The notes: generated by a model not told the origin, from the letters alone. A stretch of DNA of 64,000 nucleotides from Dysgonomonas sp. ZJ279 (GCF_011039205.1 NZ_JAAKEL010000001.1:124001-188000); one strand, 5' to 3'. Positions 44,716 through 54,659 are shown, counted from the stretch's first letter. Program-made: numbers and translations.

Positions 44716-47175
44716 ATGCAGTATAGAAAGAGAATATACGGAAGTTTACTGGTTTTGGCTCTTTTAGCCGTATTCTCGGTAGAAAAAGCGAACGCTCAGT
44801 ATATGCCTATTGTTTATGATAGGATATATGGTGATAATACTAATTTTCAGCATGTTTGCCCGGCATCGTCAGGCGAAGTTGTATTAGTTGGCTGTAATGA
44901 TGGAAAAACTACAATCTCATGGGTGAAGCGAGACGGAGAAGTACTTTTCTCTCGTAGTCTTCCCGACGGTTTTACAACAGTTAACAATGTTCATTATCTT
45001 GGAAATAATAAGATATTGGTTTTGGGGCAGTCTGCTCACTGGAAGGCAAAGAAGAAAACAGCCATAACAGGTGGACGTGCTATTATTATAGATAATGCAG
45101 GTGCTGTATCGTCAGATGTTTATATGGGCGAGGATGGCAGTGAATTACTATGCGGAAAACAGCTGAGAGATGGTAGTCTGATACTCGGTGGATATGAAAC
45201 CAAAATGGGAACAACCCATTCGGGAATGATTGGAAAATTAGATGCTTCCGGTAAAGAAGTGTATAAATATGTTTCCGGAGAAAGTGGTTCATGCATCGGA
45301 TTTGATGTTTTGGGCAGCAGCACAGAGTATATACATGTGGCTTTCACAGGAGACGAGAACAAAGTAGCATCAGTTGTAAGATTAGACAATAAAGGTAAGC
45401 CTGTTTTTGTAACCAGATTGACGGATAATAATTTCCAGATTCAAAAAATGCTGACAGCTGCGGATGATCATATATTCTTGATCGGTAACAGCAATACAAC
45501 AGGTGGTCGCATAATAAAGATACGTACAGAAGGTGATATTGTTTTCAATAAAGAAATCGCATCATCTTCGGATAAAGCTACAGTTGACTATCTATACCTT
45601 GCAAATAACGGTAACATATTAGTGGGAGGAAACGGTTCTAGTAAATCTTATTATTCTCTTTTACGTAATGATGGTACTGATCTTCAAAAGTATATACTTA
45701 AAGGTAGTATATCGGGTATGGGCTTGAATCCTGTATCAGGAGAATCGGTGATTGTTGGCTTCGATACAGATCACGGTCGTGGTTCTATTATCGGTTTAGC
45801 TAAAGATGGTCGTCAAATATATCAAAAGGCTACCGATGGTAACTTCGATAAAACGCAGTTAACTCCGAATGGTATTTTTCTGGCTAGTAGTGCTACCGGA
45901 CGTATCTGTATGCTGTCTAATTCAGGTGATCTTCTTTTCGATCGCTATGCTGTGGAAGATGGCCGAAATACATTCGATGAAGTATATTTTACATCTAACG
46001 GTGATGTCCTGTTTAAAGGAATGGGCAATCGCTTGATCAAACTGGGACACGGACTGTATGTGTCTGATGTGAGAATAAATAAACCGGTGAATGGTTATAC
46101 TACGGCGTTGTTTACAGTGACTCTTACGGGCTATTCAACAACAAGTGAAGGTGCTCCGGTACCTGTGACTGTTGAGTACTTCACTAAGGCAGGAACTGCA
46201 ACGGAAGTGAATAACTATACTCCTATAAAAGGAAGCCTGTCTTTTGTTCCTGCTAATGATGGAGCTACTCATTACATGATAAAACAAGAAATTGAAGTTC
46301 CTGTCAAAGCTAATAACCTGATGGAAGGACAAAAAATGTTTGAAGTTCAATTAGCTAATATCAAACAAAGTTATCCTGTTAAACCGGTAGGTATCGGAAC
46401 AATCGAAGACCATGAGATATTGGTTAAATTGGTTAATACCGAAGATGGTGTAGAAGGTCTCAAAGATGTAGTATATGAGTTGGGTATTTTCAAAACTAAT
46501 GGAGAACCACTTATTAATTCTACGGGATCAGATATTGTTGTCGACGGTATATATGGTAAGGGTACAGCTGATGTTTTAGATTTCGACATGGGAATTATCC
46601 CACGTGTGATGATAACAAAAGGCTCGAAAACGGGACAATTTAATGTGAAAACGCTGAATGATACTCGCTACGAATTACCTAAATCTGTAGTAGTAGACTT
46701 CAATAAAATATATGCTATAAATGATGTTAGTATCGGATTCGAAAGTTCTTTATTAAGTTCTACAGGTACTATAATTGATCAACCGGCAATGATCGCCATC
46801 AATTCGTTGGGTGACCATGGAAGAATGAATAATATCGTATCAGGATTTTTCAGAGTATCTCTGTTGAGAGCTTCCGATGGAGTATTGTTGACTAATGCAA
46901 CAGGAGGAGATGTAAACATTTCATGTTCTGTAAGCTCGGAAACTACTGCAACAGAAGGTAAAGATTTTGTATTGACAAACTTACACGATTTACGAATCTG
47001 GGGCGATGGTAATAGAAGTGCAGTGAATCTGAATGGTATCATCCTTTTCGATAAAGAAAAACTGGGAGCTAAGAAATTAGTTATTGGTATCGATTCGGTT
47101 GCTACACCGGCTAATGCACCTCAAATAAATATTGCGTCCGATGGTAAATATGGCGGCTTCATGATCAACGATTAA
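44716..47175 (+). CDS. Large exported protein with propeller-like and Calx-beta regions
   Basis: An 819-residue exported protein. The signal peptide is 1-27 (ending EKANAQY). The N-terminal half (about 30-440) has repeated strands of the form LGNNKILVLGQSAHWKAKKK and DGSLILGGYETKMGTTHSGM, resembling a beta-propeller. A Calx-beta-like domain (about 450-570; YTTALFTVTLTGYSTTSEGA, PVTVEYFTKAGTATEVNNYT) follows, then two or more Ig-like modules. Calx-beta domains bind Ca2+ and are frequent in surface adhesins. It has no obvious type 9 secretion tail. It is tightly packed behind the OmpA gene (17 bp), so a role at the pilus base or surface is likely, but its function is unknown. Confidence 0.7.
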   Translation: MQYRKRIYGSLLVLALLAVFSVEKANAQYMPIVYDRIYGDNTNFQHVCPASSGEVVLVGCNDGKTTISWVKRDGEVLFSRSLPDGFTTVNNVHYLGNNKILVLGQSAHWKAKKKTAITGGRAIIIDNAGAVSSDVYMGEDGSELLCGKQLRDGSLILGGYETKMGTTHSGMIGKLDASGKEVYKYVSGESGSCIGFDVLGSSTEYIHVAFTGDENKVASVVRLDNKGKPVFVTRLTDNNFQIQKMLTAADDHIFLIGNSNTTGGRIIKIRTEGDIVFNKEIASSSDKATVDYLYLANNGNILVGGNGSSKSYYSLLRNDGTDLQKYILKGSISGMGLNPVSGESVIVGFDTDHGRGSIIGLAKDGRQIYQKATDGNFDKTQLTPNGIFLASSATGRICMLSNSGDLLFDRYAVEDGRNTFDEVYFTSNGDVLFKGMGNRLIKLGHGLYVSDVRINKPVNGYTTALFTVTLTGYSTTSEGAPVPVTVEYFTKAGTATEVNNYTPIKGSLSFVPANDGATHYMIKQEIEVPVKANNLMEGQKMFEVQLANIKQSYPVKPVGIGTIEDHEILVKLVNTEDGVEGLKDVVYELGIFKTNGEPLINSTGSDIVVDGIYGKGTADVLDFDMGIIPRVMITKGSKTGQFNVKTLNDTRYELPKSVVVDFNKIYAINDVSIGFESSLLSSTGTIIDQPAMIAINSLGDHGRMNNIVSGFFRVSLLRASDGVLLTNATGGDVNISCSVSSETTATEGKDFVLTNLHDLRIWGDGNRSAVNLNGIILFDKEKLGAKKLVIGIDSVATPANAPQINIASDGKYGGFMIND

Positions 47176-47254
47176 GTAGCCTCTTCCATACTCACGTCGT
47201 TTGTTTTTAATGTGTTATCCATCTTGAATTAAACTTTAGAATAAGAGAAACAAT

Positions 47255-47755
47255 ATGAAAAAGAATATTTTACCCTTGGTTCTATCTTTAAGGAATAGAC
47301 AAATAAAAGAGTTTAAGATGTTTACTGGTTCCAACAGAGGGGCTATGGAACTCGAAACATCAGATTTAGACCTGAAAAGACTTTGGTTTGATTACATAAG
47401 AAACGTAGACACCTGTTACCGGGATTTGGTATTTGCTTTTATCGACGAGTCGAGACTTTGTCTTTTTCCCGATAAAAACATGTATAAGTACCGTTTCGAG
47501 AAAGGAGCCTTGCAGATCTATAATGCTCAAAAGGAAGAATGGATAACATTTGCACATGGCGACAAGACGAAGCTAGTCATAAGAAAAGGCTTGACCCATG
47601 TCGAAAAACAACATAAAACGAATAAGTGCAGAGTAAAGAGTAGTGATGAGACCTGTTTCGGAGCATTTAATTATGCGGGATTCCCTTCTCTATCTCTGTT
47701 GAAAGATAAGCAAGCTAAAATAGCTTGGTGTAATTTACACTACACTTTTCAGTAG
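47255..47755 (+). CDS. Hypothetical protein without signal peptide in the pilus operon
   Basis: A 166-residue protein I do not recognise. The start is MKKNILPLVLSLRNRQIKEF; this has no hydrophobic signal, so it is probably cytoplasmic. The sequence is basic and rich in Lys and aromatic residues (CRDLVFAFIDESRLCLFPDK-like stretch around 60-80). A Trp-Ile-Thr segment, EEWITFAHGDKTKLVIRKG, is followed by HVEKQHKTNKCR. Five or six cysteines occur, mostly in the second half. It is the only non-exported member between exported proteins, 80 bp after the previous gene and 118 bp before the next; a hairpin separates it from the next gene. It could be a regulator or chaperone. No known domain is seen. 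Confidence 0.6.
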   Translation: MKKNILPLVLSLRNRQIKEFKMFTGSNRGAMELETSDLDLKRLWFDYIRNVDTCYRDLVFAFIDESRLCLFPDKNMYKYRFEKGALQIYNAQKEEWITFAHGDKTKLVIRKGLTHVEKQHKTNKCRVKSSDETCFGAFNYAGFPSLSLLKDKQAKIAWCNLHYTFQ

Positions 47756-47811
47756 ACGATCGGAAGAATGCGAAATACAAGTCAATTCCTATACAAGAAT
47801 TAAGGTTGAGA

Positions 47812-47850
47812 AATATGGCTTGTATGTCATCATACCATACAAGCTATATT
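47812..47850 (+). terminator. Intercistronic hairpin before the minor pilin gene
   Basis: A 15-bp stem (47812-47826 with 47836-47850, one G-T pair), loop of 9 bases, no T-run. It resembles the hairpin at 40945 in strength and position between pilus genes. Confidence 0.5.
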
Positions 47851-47872
47851 CCTAACTAAAAATGTAAAAAAG

Positions 47873-49102
47873 ATGTACATAAAAATAAAACATATCCTCT
47901 CAATTTTAGCTTTACTCATTGTTTGCTTTTCTTGCGGCAATGACGAACTAGCACCGGATTCAGGAGCTGTAGAGGTGCCTGAAACGGGAACGAAAGGTCT
48001 CCGAATAAACTTATTTAATGTTTCGGATAACATACGGGATTATTCGGAGGTTTACGTATTTAACGGCGAGGACCCAAACACAAACTTTTTCCATCATAAA
48101 ATATTGAACAATAACATTGAGCGAACCAGCGAATCTTTAAAAATGATCACAGCTATTGGAAAGTGGAATTTTGTATTAGTGGCTTGCAGCGAAATGGATA
48201 TCCGTTCAAGATTAACTCCACCTACAGCTTCGTTTATTAGGTCAAATACTCCGATGTGGGTAACTCAACCTTCCGGGGGAATATTGCCTGATGTTCCGGA
48301 GATTCGTGTTGCGACTATTAATGGAATAACTATTACAGAGGATACTTATGAAACTGCGGAAGCTATCCTCGAACGAAATGTAGCGAAAGTACGCGTAGTT
48401 CTTGCAGATGGTGTTGGGTTTAAAACCGGTACCGGTACTGTTTCTCTTAAAAATGTTCCTACAAGTTTATCTTGGGATGGTTCACTGTTCCCCAATAAAA
48501 ATACACCTACAGTGGGTGTACCAATGACAAAAACGTTTGCGATATCTAATTCTTCGAATATATCGGGGCATCAGATAAGCGATACAATAGACTTTATCAT
48601 ACCTGCGCATAAGTCTACATCGGCAAGCGATTTTTCAACACATCTGATTACTGTGCAAGTAAATTTAAAAACGGCAGGTTCGACCGACTTCATAAAAGAG
48701 GTTGTTGTACCTATTCCTCCTAAAAACAATAAAATTCTGTTGGTAAGCTTAACAGCCAAAGGTGGAGTGGAGGTAAAGGTGGATGTGAAAGACTGGGCAA
48801 CAGTAGTCTCTAACGAAGATGTCGATATGTATGCCATGTCGCAGATTTCGACTACCGCAACAATGGCTACTTTCAGTATGAATATGAAACAGGAGCGTAA
48901 TTGGTGGGTTACACTTGAAGACACTAACAATTTTGAGTTTGTCGATGAAAGTAAAACTTTCGGTCAAAAAACAATTTCACCTGCTATTATACAAGTGAGA
49001 CGCAAAACTTCTGGAGTTGCTCTATCAACAAAAGTAAATCTCTTTATATCCGGTTTGGACGGACTAAAAGAGCAGTATGTCGTAAATAATCTGATACAAT
49101 AA
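47873..49102 (+). CDS. Fimbrillin-like minor pilus lipoprotein 1
   Basis: A 409-residue lipoprotein with lipid cysteine in LIVCFSCGND (C22). The first domain shows the pilin pattern TKGLRINLFNVSDNIRDYSE, VYVFNGEDPN, then GKWNFVLVACSEMD. It continues with a second transthyretin-like domain (LERNVAKVRVVLADGVG). The tail DGLKEQYVVNNLIQ closes it. It lacks the classic FimA acceptor tail. Such proteins are the accessory or tip subunits of Mfa/Fim pili (FimC/D/E- or Mfa3/4-like). It is 12 bp from the next gene and clearly co-transcribed. Exact tip order cannot be deduced from sequence. Confidence 0.7.
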   Translation: MYIKIKHILSILALLIVCFSCGNDELAPDSGAVEVPETGTKGLRINLFNVSDNIRDYSEVYVFNGEDPNTNFFHHKILNNNIERTSESLKMITAIGKWNFVLVACSEMDIRSRLTPPTASFIRSNTPMWVTQPSGGILPDVPEIRVATINGITITEDTYETAEAILERNVAKVRVVLADGVGFKTGTGTVSLKNVPTSLSWDGSLFPNKNTPTVGVPMTKTFAISNSSNISGHQISDTIDFIIPAHKSTSASDFSTHLITVQVNLKTAGSTDFIKEVVVPIPPKNNKILLVSLTAKGGVEVKVDVKDWATVVSNEDVDMYAMSQISTTATMATFSMNMKQERNWWVTLEDTNNFEFVDESKTFGQKTISPAIIQVRRKTSGVALSTKVNLFISGLDGLKEQYVVNNLIQ

Positions 49103-49113
49103 ATTTTTGCTTT

Positions 49114-51738
49114 ATGTATTATAAATATATCCGAAGAATAAGTTTCCTTATTGTTGCTCTATTTCTTCTTTCCTGTTCGGCCGATTTGGATGACGAGCTT
49201 GCAAAGTCGAAAGCTCCAATCGATGGAAAGGCAGTTATTGCTTTACAATTGCCTACTGTCCAATCTGATGGTGCAACAACAAGATCTGCAGATAATGAAA
49301 GTTTGATTAATAATCTTTCACTTTTTATATTCAATAAAACTACCGGAGCCAAAGAGTTCTATGTACGGTTGAATGTACCTACTGATCCATCTACGGAGGT
49401 GGATATGAGCCGATGGGCAAGCGATCAGGTTATAATGTTACTCAATTCGGCAATATTATCGGATTTGAGTATATCCCGAAATATACATGTGGTTGCCAAT
49501 GTCAATGAAAGTAAACTGAATGCCATTAGCAGTGAAAGCAATCTGAAGGCTGTAATAACTGACGCAATTACAGCTGAGATTGCTGAGCCTGATGCTGACA
49601 AACCTTTCGTTATGCATGGTGTGAAAGAAAGCCATGTTTTTGCAACCGATAACAGAGCGTCTGTTTCTTTAGTTCGTAATATAGCTAAAGTGCAAATGAC
49701 GATTAACACTCAAAATTTCACTTTTGGAGGAGCAGCTATTTCCTTGGCTCCACTTAATCAAAATCCTTCGGTTAAGATGGTGAACGTAGCCGATCGTACT
49801 TACCTTGTTTCAAACACAGCGAATCCTGCTACTGCGACTTATTTTTCGTATGCAAATAAGGTAGTTACACCATCTGAAAGGACTGCTACAACAACAAAAA
49901 CGATAGCTCATTCTTATATCGGCGAAAATTTACGTACGACTTACGATATTGAGAAAAATGCGACCTACCTCCTTCTGCAAATTCCTTATCAGAAAGGTGC
50001 TGGTGGCGAAATTATCACAGACAACTATTATAAAGTTCTTATCAATAAAGAAAACGGTTATAAGATTAACCGTAATACAATTTACGACTTAACACTCAAT
50101 ATATCTTCCTTAGGAGGAGAAACAGATGCATCGGCGGCATTAATAGAAGGTACTTTAAATATTCTGCCTTGGGACGAAAATACAGTTATGTCTGATATAT
50201 CTCAAACATTTCTGACTGTAAAAGAAATAGAAACGGCAATAGGAGTAAAAAAGGATTTCTATTATGCAACCAATGCGGAAACCTCCGATTGCTCCCTAGA
50301 ATCAGGAGCTCCTTGGTTAACAGCTTCTTTCGATGCAGCTAATAACATTAAGTTGGTGGCCGACGGGGCTGATTATACGGTTCCGCGAACTACTACGTTG
50401 AAGATTAAAGTTAAGAATCTCACAAAGACGATTACTGTAAATCAAGCTGCAATGCCAGTCACAAACGGTTCGATAAAACTGGATCCGAAGGTTATTTATA
50501 TATCTGAAGTATCGCCTAGTAAAAATGTTGCATTGACTGTTAATCCAACTACTTCTTTCTGGACTAAGATTGCAGGTGATCCCACTATGGCCTCTTGTGA
50601 TGCCATTAATGGCACGGGAAATAAGACTCTCAAATTCACTAGTCAATCGACATATGGTAATACTGAATATCAATTTATGAATACCAGTACATTGGAGTAT
50701 GATATTGTCAAAGTTTGTAATTTGAGTTTGACTTCTTCTGTAGAAACTATGGAGATTCCAAGTGCAGGCCTTTCTGGAGATATTAGTGGAATCGTAGCTT
50801 TGGGTGGAAATGCTGATTGGGTAGTTAAATCGAAATCGTCATGGATTACTAAAGCTCAGAAGGAAGACGGAAAGTTGGTATATGTAATATCGGCGGAAGT
50901 CAATGCTCAAGACAGGGAAGGTGAAATTATAATAAATCACGTTGACGATGTCAATCTGATAAGAATTATAAAAGTTAAGCAATCGGCAAAATTCGTCGTA
51001 TTTCCTAAATTCGATTATTTGGTAATAAGATATAGAGTTGGACTTCACCCTCAACATGCTAGTGGTAAGAGATGGGATATGGATTCAGCAACTTTCTTCG
51101 GAGGTACAGGTATCACTACACTTGATAATTATGGGGTAGGGTATGCTGCTACAGGCAATAGTGGTGTTGTACGTCAGGTATTCTATAAATCTGAGGTTGT
51201 AATGCAATTTGGTGGAGACAATACGCAGAGTGGATACGAGACAACATATATAAACTTCAAAGATTTAGTGACTTTGTCTACTTTTGATGATTTTCCGCCA
51301 TCTTTTACTGTGCAAATTTATGCAAGATGGTGGACGACGGGTATAAATAATTACCCAATTCACCTTGATATTGTGACATATTTAGATGGTGATATGGAAT
51401 CAGACGAGACTTATGATTTTAAAAATGTAGGTGGAACAATAGGTGTAGATGATACTTATTCCTTTATGCTGGAAGTAAACAACCAAACAACGCCGATTGC
51501 TCCTGATCATTATGATAGTTCTCAATTGATTGGTTATGTGACATATAATAAAGTAGAGAGTACTGCGGTATTCACAAAAGTGAGTGCAGACCTAGATCCT
51601 AACGCTCCGGTGGGAGCATCTGTAACGCCTTTATCTAGCTCTTCACGAGGAGTATCTTTAGATGTAGAGCCTTTACCTGGCGAAACAAAAGATGAGTATG
51701 CTATGAGATTATGGAAACTCCGTAATAATAAAAAATAA
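49114..51738 (+). CDS. Fimbrillin-like/BACON lipoprotein 2, likely pilus tip
   Basis: An 874-residue lipoprotein (lipid cysteine in LFLLSCSADL, C21). An N-terminal fimbrillin region (about 30-355) shows TTRSADNESLINNLSLFIFN, LVRNIAKVQMTINTQNFTF and LNILPWDENTVMSDISQTF. Two BACON-like domains follow: about 360-445 (ETSDCSLESGAPWLTASFDA, LKIKVKNLTKTITVNQAA) and about 540-628 (LGGNADWVVKSKSSWITKAQ, IRIIKVKQSA). The unidentified C-terminal part, about 630-874, is rich in Thr, Asp and aromatic residues and may be a ligand-binding head. BACON domains are common in Bacteroidota surface adhesins and glycosidases. It is coupled with both neighbours by 11 bp gaps. Adhesin at the tip is the likely role, by layout and length. 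Confidence 0.72.
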   Translation: MYYKYIRRISFLIVALFLLSCSADLDDELAKSKAPIDGKAVIALQLPTVQSDGATTRSADNESLINNLSLFIFNKTTGAKEFYVRLNVPTDPSTEVDMSRWASDQVIMLLNSAILSDLSISRNIHVVANVNESKLNAISSESNLKAVITDAITAEIAEPDADKPFVMHGVKESHVFATDNRASVSLVRNIAKVQMTINTQNFTFGGAAISLAPLNQNPSVKMVNVADRTYLVSNTANPATATYFSYANKVVTPSERTATTTKTIAHSYIGENLRTTYDIEKNATYLLLQIPYQKGAGGEIITDNYYKVLINKENGYKINRNTIYDLTLNISSLGGETDASAALIEGTLNILPWDENTVMSDISQTFLTVKEIETAIGVKKDFYYATNAETSDCSLESGAPWLTASFDAANNIKLVADGADYTVPRTTTLKIKVKNLTKTITVNQAAMPVTNGSIKLDPKVIYISEVSPSKNVALTVNPTTSFWTKIAGDPTMASCDAINGTGNKTLKFTSQSTYGNTEYQFMNTSTLEYDIVKVCNLSLTSSVETMEIPSAGLSGDISGIVALGGNADWVVKSKSSWITKAQKEDGKLVYVISAEVNAQDREGEIIINHVDDVNLIRIIKVKQSAKFVVFPKFDYLVIRYRVGLHPQHASGKRWDMDSATFFGGTGITTLDNYGVGYAATGNSGVVRQVFYKSEVVMQFGGDNTQSGYETTYINFKDLVTLSTFDDFPPSFTVQIYARWWTTGINNYPIHLDIVTYLDGDMESDETYDFKNVGGTIGVDDTYSFMLEVNNQTTPIAPDHYDSSQLIGYVTYNKVESTAVFTKVSADLDPNAPVGASVTPLSSSSRGVSLDVEPLPGETKDEYAMRLWKLRNNKK

Positions 51739-51749
51739 ATAACGTTATA

Positions 51750-53069
51750 ATGAAACACTACATTATATATATCCTATTCCTACTGGCAGCCACTTCGTGT
51801 GGGCTGTCGGAGGATCCGGAAGCAATAGAAGAGGGGAGAGAAGTAGAACTATCTTTCTCTCTTGAAATACCGGAGGCATTAAATGAAAATGTAGGCTTAA
51901 AAGCCTATGATGAGAATTCGGTACGTTGTATCGACCTGTTGGTATTCGATCAGGCTAATAAGTTTTTGCAAAGAATAAAAGTGAATAGTATCTCCGGAAC
52001 AGGAGCTACCAAGACTTTTAGTGTAAGAATAGCTGCCACAACTCAAGCCCGTACGTTTCACATTGTTGCTAACGGACGCGACGAGAATAGTGCAGATCTT
52101 GTGAATTTCAGTTCTATTACTATAAACACTTTGGAAAGCGTTGCGATCCCTTCGTTAAAAACAAATACCCTAGCCGCCAATACATCCCCCGCATTACCGG
52201 TGGTAATGTGGGGAAGGGCTGCATTGACAAGTGTAGCTTCGGGTAGCTCTTTAGGTACGATCAAAATGTTGAGAACTGTTGCTTCTATGTATACCCAATG
52301 TGCGACTGCCACGGCTAGTAATGGTATGAGTGATTTCTCATTAACAGCTTTTACAGTCCTTAAGAGTTCAAATGTGGGAAAGGTTGCACCGAATAGCTAT
52401 ACAGTTGAAGCTGCGACACCTACAACTGTCAGTTTGATTGGAGGTTCTGCCTATATCGACTACGTGTTGCCTTCGGGAACAGGTGTATGGGCGAATGCAA
52501 CCAGTAACAAAACGTCCGAATTGTATATGTATGAAAGAACGAATGAATTAACCAATAACGGCCTTTCTGTTATAATCAGAGGTAAATATAAAGGTGTAGA
52601 CGGATATTATAAAGTTTGGTTAGCCAATGCATCAGGACAGGTGCTCCATATTGTTCGCAACCATCGTTACCTTATTCAGATCACGAAGGTGTCGGGTACG
52701 GGTTATGCTACCCTGCAAGAAGCAATGAATGCTACGTATTCGGCTAATATCTTCGCTGAGATAGTTGATGAAAATAATGAGATTACCGATATGGTAGTGG
52801 ATGGGAAAAACGAACTAGGAGTTTCGTCGGGTATTACTATTAGTGGAAGTGGCTTAAAGGCTGTCGGTACGGTATTGAATACTAATACAGCGGCTACCCT
52901 TACAGCATCAAGTGATGTGGCATGGATAACAAGTATCACATTTACCGGTTCGGGAAATTTCAGAACTGTAACAGCTACTTTTGGTGCTACGGCAGCTGCG
53001 CGTACAGGTACTATTACCTTTAGAGCAGGTAGTTTAACAAGAACTATTGTTGTGACGCAGAATCCTTAA
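51750..53069 (+). CDS. Fimbrillin-like/BACON lipoprotein 3
   Basis: A 439-residue lipoprotein with lipid cysteine in LLAATSCGLS (C17). The fimbrillin part runs to about 360: VELSFSLEIPEALNENVGLK, CIDLLVFDQANKFLQRIKVN, ARTFHIVANGRDEN and GYYKVWLANASGQVLHIVRN. A C-terminal BACON-like domain (about 365-439) ends SDVAWITSITFTGSGNF, then TGTITFRAGSLTRTIVVTQN. It closes the compact run of pilin-like genes. It lies 11 bp after the previous gene and 51 bp before the propeller lipoprotein. Shared architecture with the 874-residue neighbour suggests that they arose by duplication or are alternative tip subunits. Confidence 0.7.
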   Translation: MKHYIIYILFLLAATSCGLSEDPEAIEEGREVELSFSLEIPEALNENVGLKAYDENSVRCIDLLVFDQANKFLQRIKVNSISGTGATKTFSVRIAATTQARTFHIVANGRDENSADLVNFSSITINTLESVAIPSLKTNTLAANTSPALPVVMWGRAALTSVASGSSLGTIKMLRTVASMYTQCATATASNGMSDFSLTAFTVLKSSNVGKVAPNSYTVEAATPTTVSLIGGSAYIDYVLPSGTGVWANATSNKTSELYMYERTNELTNNGLSVIIRGKYKGVDGYYKVWLANASGQVLHIVRNHRYLIQITKVSGTGYATLQEAMNATYSANIFAEIVDENNEITDMVVDGKNELGVSSGITISGSGLKAVGTVLNTNTAATLTASSDVAWITSITFTGSGNFRTVTATFGATAAARTGTITFRAGSLTRTIVVTQNP

Positions 53070-53120
53070 AGCCTTTTAGGTTATATATGTCTATAAATAA
53101 CATATCAAATATTTAAGTTT

Positions 53121-54092
53121 ATGAAAAAAACAATTTTGATTTTCTCTTTAGTTGCAATCTCATTTGCAAGTTGTTCGAGTGACGCAGAGATAAATGATAT
53201 TTCTGCAAATGGAGCAGTTGAAACAAAGAGTGCTTTAGATAAGATATTTACAGTGGAGAAAGTGGCTGATGACATCCGTTTTGGAGGTGTTAATAGCAAT
53301 TCTACATGCACAGATTTAGATGGTAATTTATATTTTGTAAAGAGATCAAGTTTGGATGTAATGAAATACGATTTGCAAACAAAAGAAGTTACAGTCGCGT
53401 TTAAACTTCCAGAAGGGATATATTCAGGTGGTAGTATATGTGTTGATTACCAGAAAAATTTGTATTATGCTGTAAATAGTAAATTATATAAAATATCAGC
53501 AGTTGATGGAAGTGTCACAGATTTGAGTAGTCGTATACCTGTATTAGTTGACCACATAGCAGGAATATGTGCAGCAGAGAATGGGAATGTATTTTTAAGT
53601 GGTTATAATAATGCAGAACGCATCTTTAAAATAACACCTCAAGGGCAAATAACAGAAGTGACATCGTATATCAGAGGAGAGTACCCTTATTTAAAAGGTT
53701 CTTCTTTGGTTAAATCTAAAGGCTCGTACGTATATGTTGTGAGTTTAATGGAAGAGAATCCTGATAATAAACGTTATTTGAAAATAAATACCACAAACGG
53801 ACAGATTGAAGATTTATCTGCTCATACCCCTGTACAAGCTATTTCGGCTACGCATAGTAAAGACAATCCATACGCTTTGAGTGGAAATTACATTGTTAGG
53901 ATTCGTCCAACCGAAACTTCCGATTTATTAATTGGAACTATACCTTCTTATATAACAGACGAAAATGGCGAGCTTGTTCCATTGGAGCACCTAGCAAATT
54001 TCTGTATAAATGCCGAAGCAACTGTATTTTATGTGATGTCTTACGATTATGACCAAAATAAAAGTGTTTGCTACAAACTGACTCTAGAGTAG
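53121..54092 (+). CDS. Lipoprotein with NHL/YVTN-like beta-propeller
   Basis: A 323-residue lipoprotein (lipid cysteine in SFASCSSDAE, C18). The mature part repeats strands of the form CTDLDGNLYFVKRSSLDVMK, ICVDYQKNLYYAVNSKLYKI, CAAENGNVFLSGYNNAERIF and CINAEATVFYVMSYDYDQNK, spaced about 45-50 residues apart, which suggests a six-bladed propeller. The Asp/Asn-rich turns resemble NHL or SMP-30-like folds. It is the last member of the pilus-gene run, 51 bp after the BACON lipoprotein. It has no BACON or fimbrillin region. I assign no enzyme activity. It could bind a glycan or protein at the cell surface. Confidence 0.65.
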   Translation: MKKTILIFSLVAISFASCSSDAEINDISANGAVETKSALDKIFTVEKVADDIRFGGVNSNSTCTDLDGNLYFVKRSSLDVMKYDLQTKEVTVAFKLPEGIYSGGSICVDYQKNLYYAVNSKLYKISAVDGSVTDLSSRIPVLVDHIAGICAAENGNVFLSGYNNAERIFKITPQGQITEVTSYIRGEYPYLKGSSLVKSKGSYVYVVSLMEENPDNKRYLKINTTNGQIEDLSAHTPVQAISATHSKDNPYALSGNYIVRIRPTETSDLLIGTIPSYITDENGELVPLEHLANFCINAEATVFYVMSYDYDQNKSVCYKLTLE

Positions 54093-54284
54093 TCATTCGA
54101 ATTAAAGAAAATAAATAATACTGCATTTTTAAGTAGGGGCAGACCAATGCATTTGCCAATAGCCACATGAGTTTAGCTCCTGCTTAGAAAAGCCACAAAT
54201 AGAATTAACGGAGAGAAAAACGGGTAATACATACACGGAAAAACCGCTTTTGAGTATTAACAAATAATAGGTGAAAGCAAGATT

Positions 54285-54635
54285 ATGGAAGATATATATC
54301 AAATATTGAGAAAAGAAAGAAATGAAGAGAGTAACATCTATTTGTATAAAATGGATGACTATTGGTGTGCCTATGAACGCTCTGCCTTCTATATGTCCTC
54401 GATTTGTAAAGTTGATACCATTTTCAAGACAGTGAACGCGATGAAGGAAAGTGTAATGCTTATTACCATTCTCAAGAAGAGAATAAATGATATGAAAAAT
54501 CCTCATCTGACGATACTGGAACAATCGGATACCAATATGGTTATTAAGTGTCACATAACTTGCAAAGGTTTTTTATTCTGGAAAGAAAGTTTTATCCCGG
54601 TGGTTGGCAGCCCGAATTCAATAGAAATAATATAA
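54285..54635 (+). CDS. Hypothetical protein, 116 aa, cytoplasmic
   Basis: A 116-residue protein with no signal peptide. Its sequence looks coding: MEDIYQILRKERNEESNIYL, then YKMDDYWCAYERSAFYMSS and KKRINDMKNPHLTILEQSDT. The CHITCKGFLFWKESF segment has two cysteines. I do not recognise the family. It is 192 bp after the pilus run and 24 bp before the outer-membrane protein gene on the same strand. Tyr and Trp are frequent in the N-terminal half. A frame of 141 codons on the other strand overlaps it but looks like a shadow. Confidence 0.5.
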   Translation: MEDIYQILRKERNEESNIYLYKMDDYWCAYERSAFYMSSICKVDTIFKTVNAMKESVMLITILKKRINDMKNPHLTILEQSDTNMVIKCHITCKGFLFWKESFIPVVGSPNSIEII

Positions 54636-54659
54636 AAATAGTTGATTTAAATATAGCTG

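Noticed and set aside
54129-54554. 141-codon frame on the minus strand
   Set aside because: It overlaps the more plausible plus-strand gene at 54285 and runs into the end of the propeller gene's downstream region without a family match.
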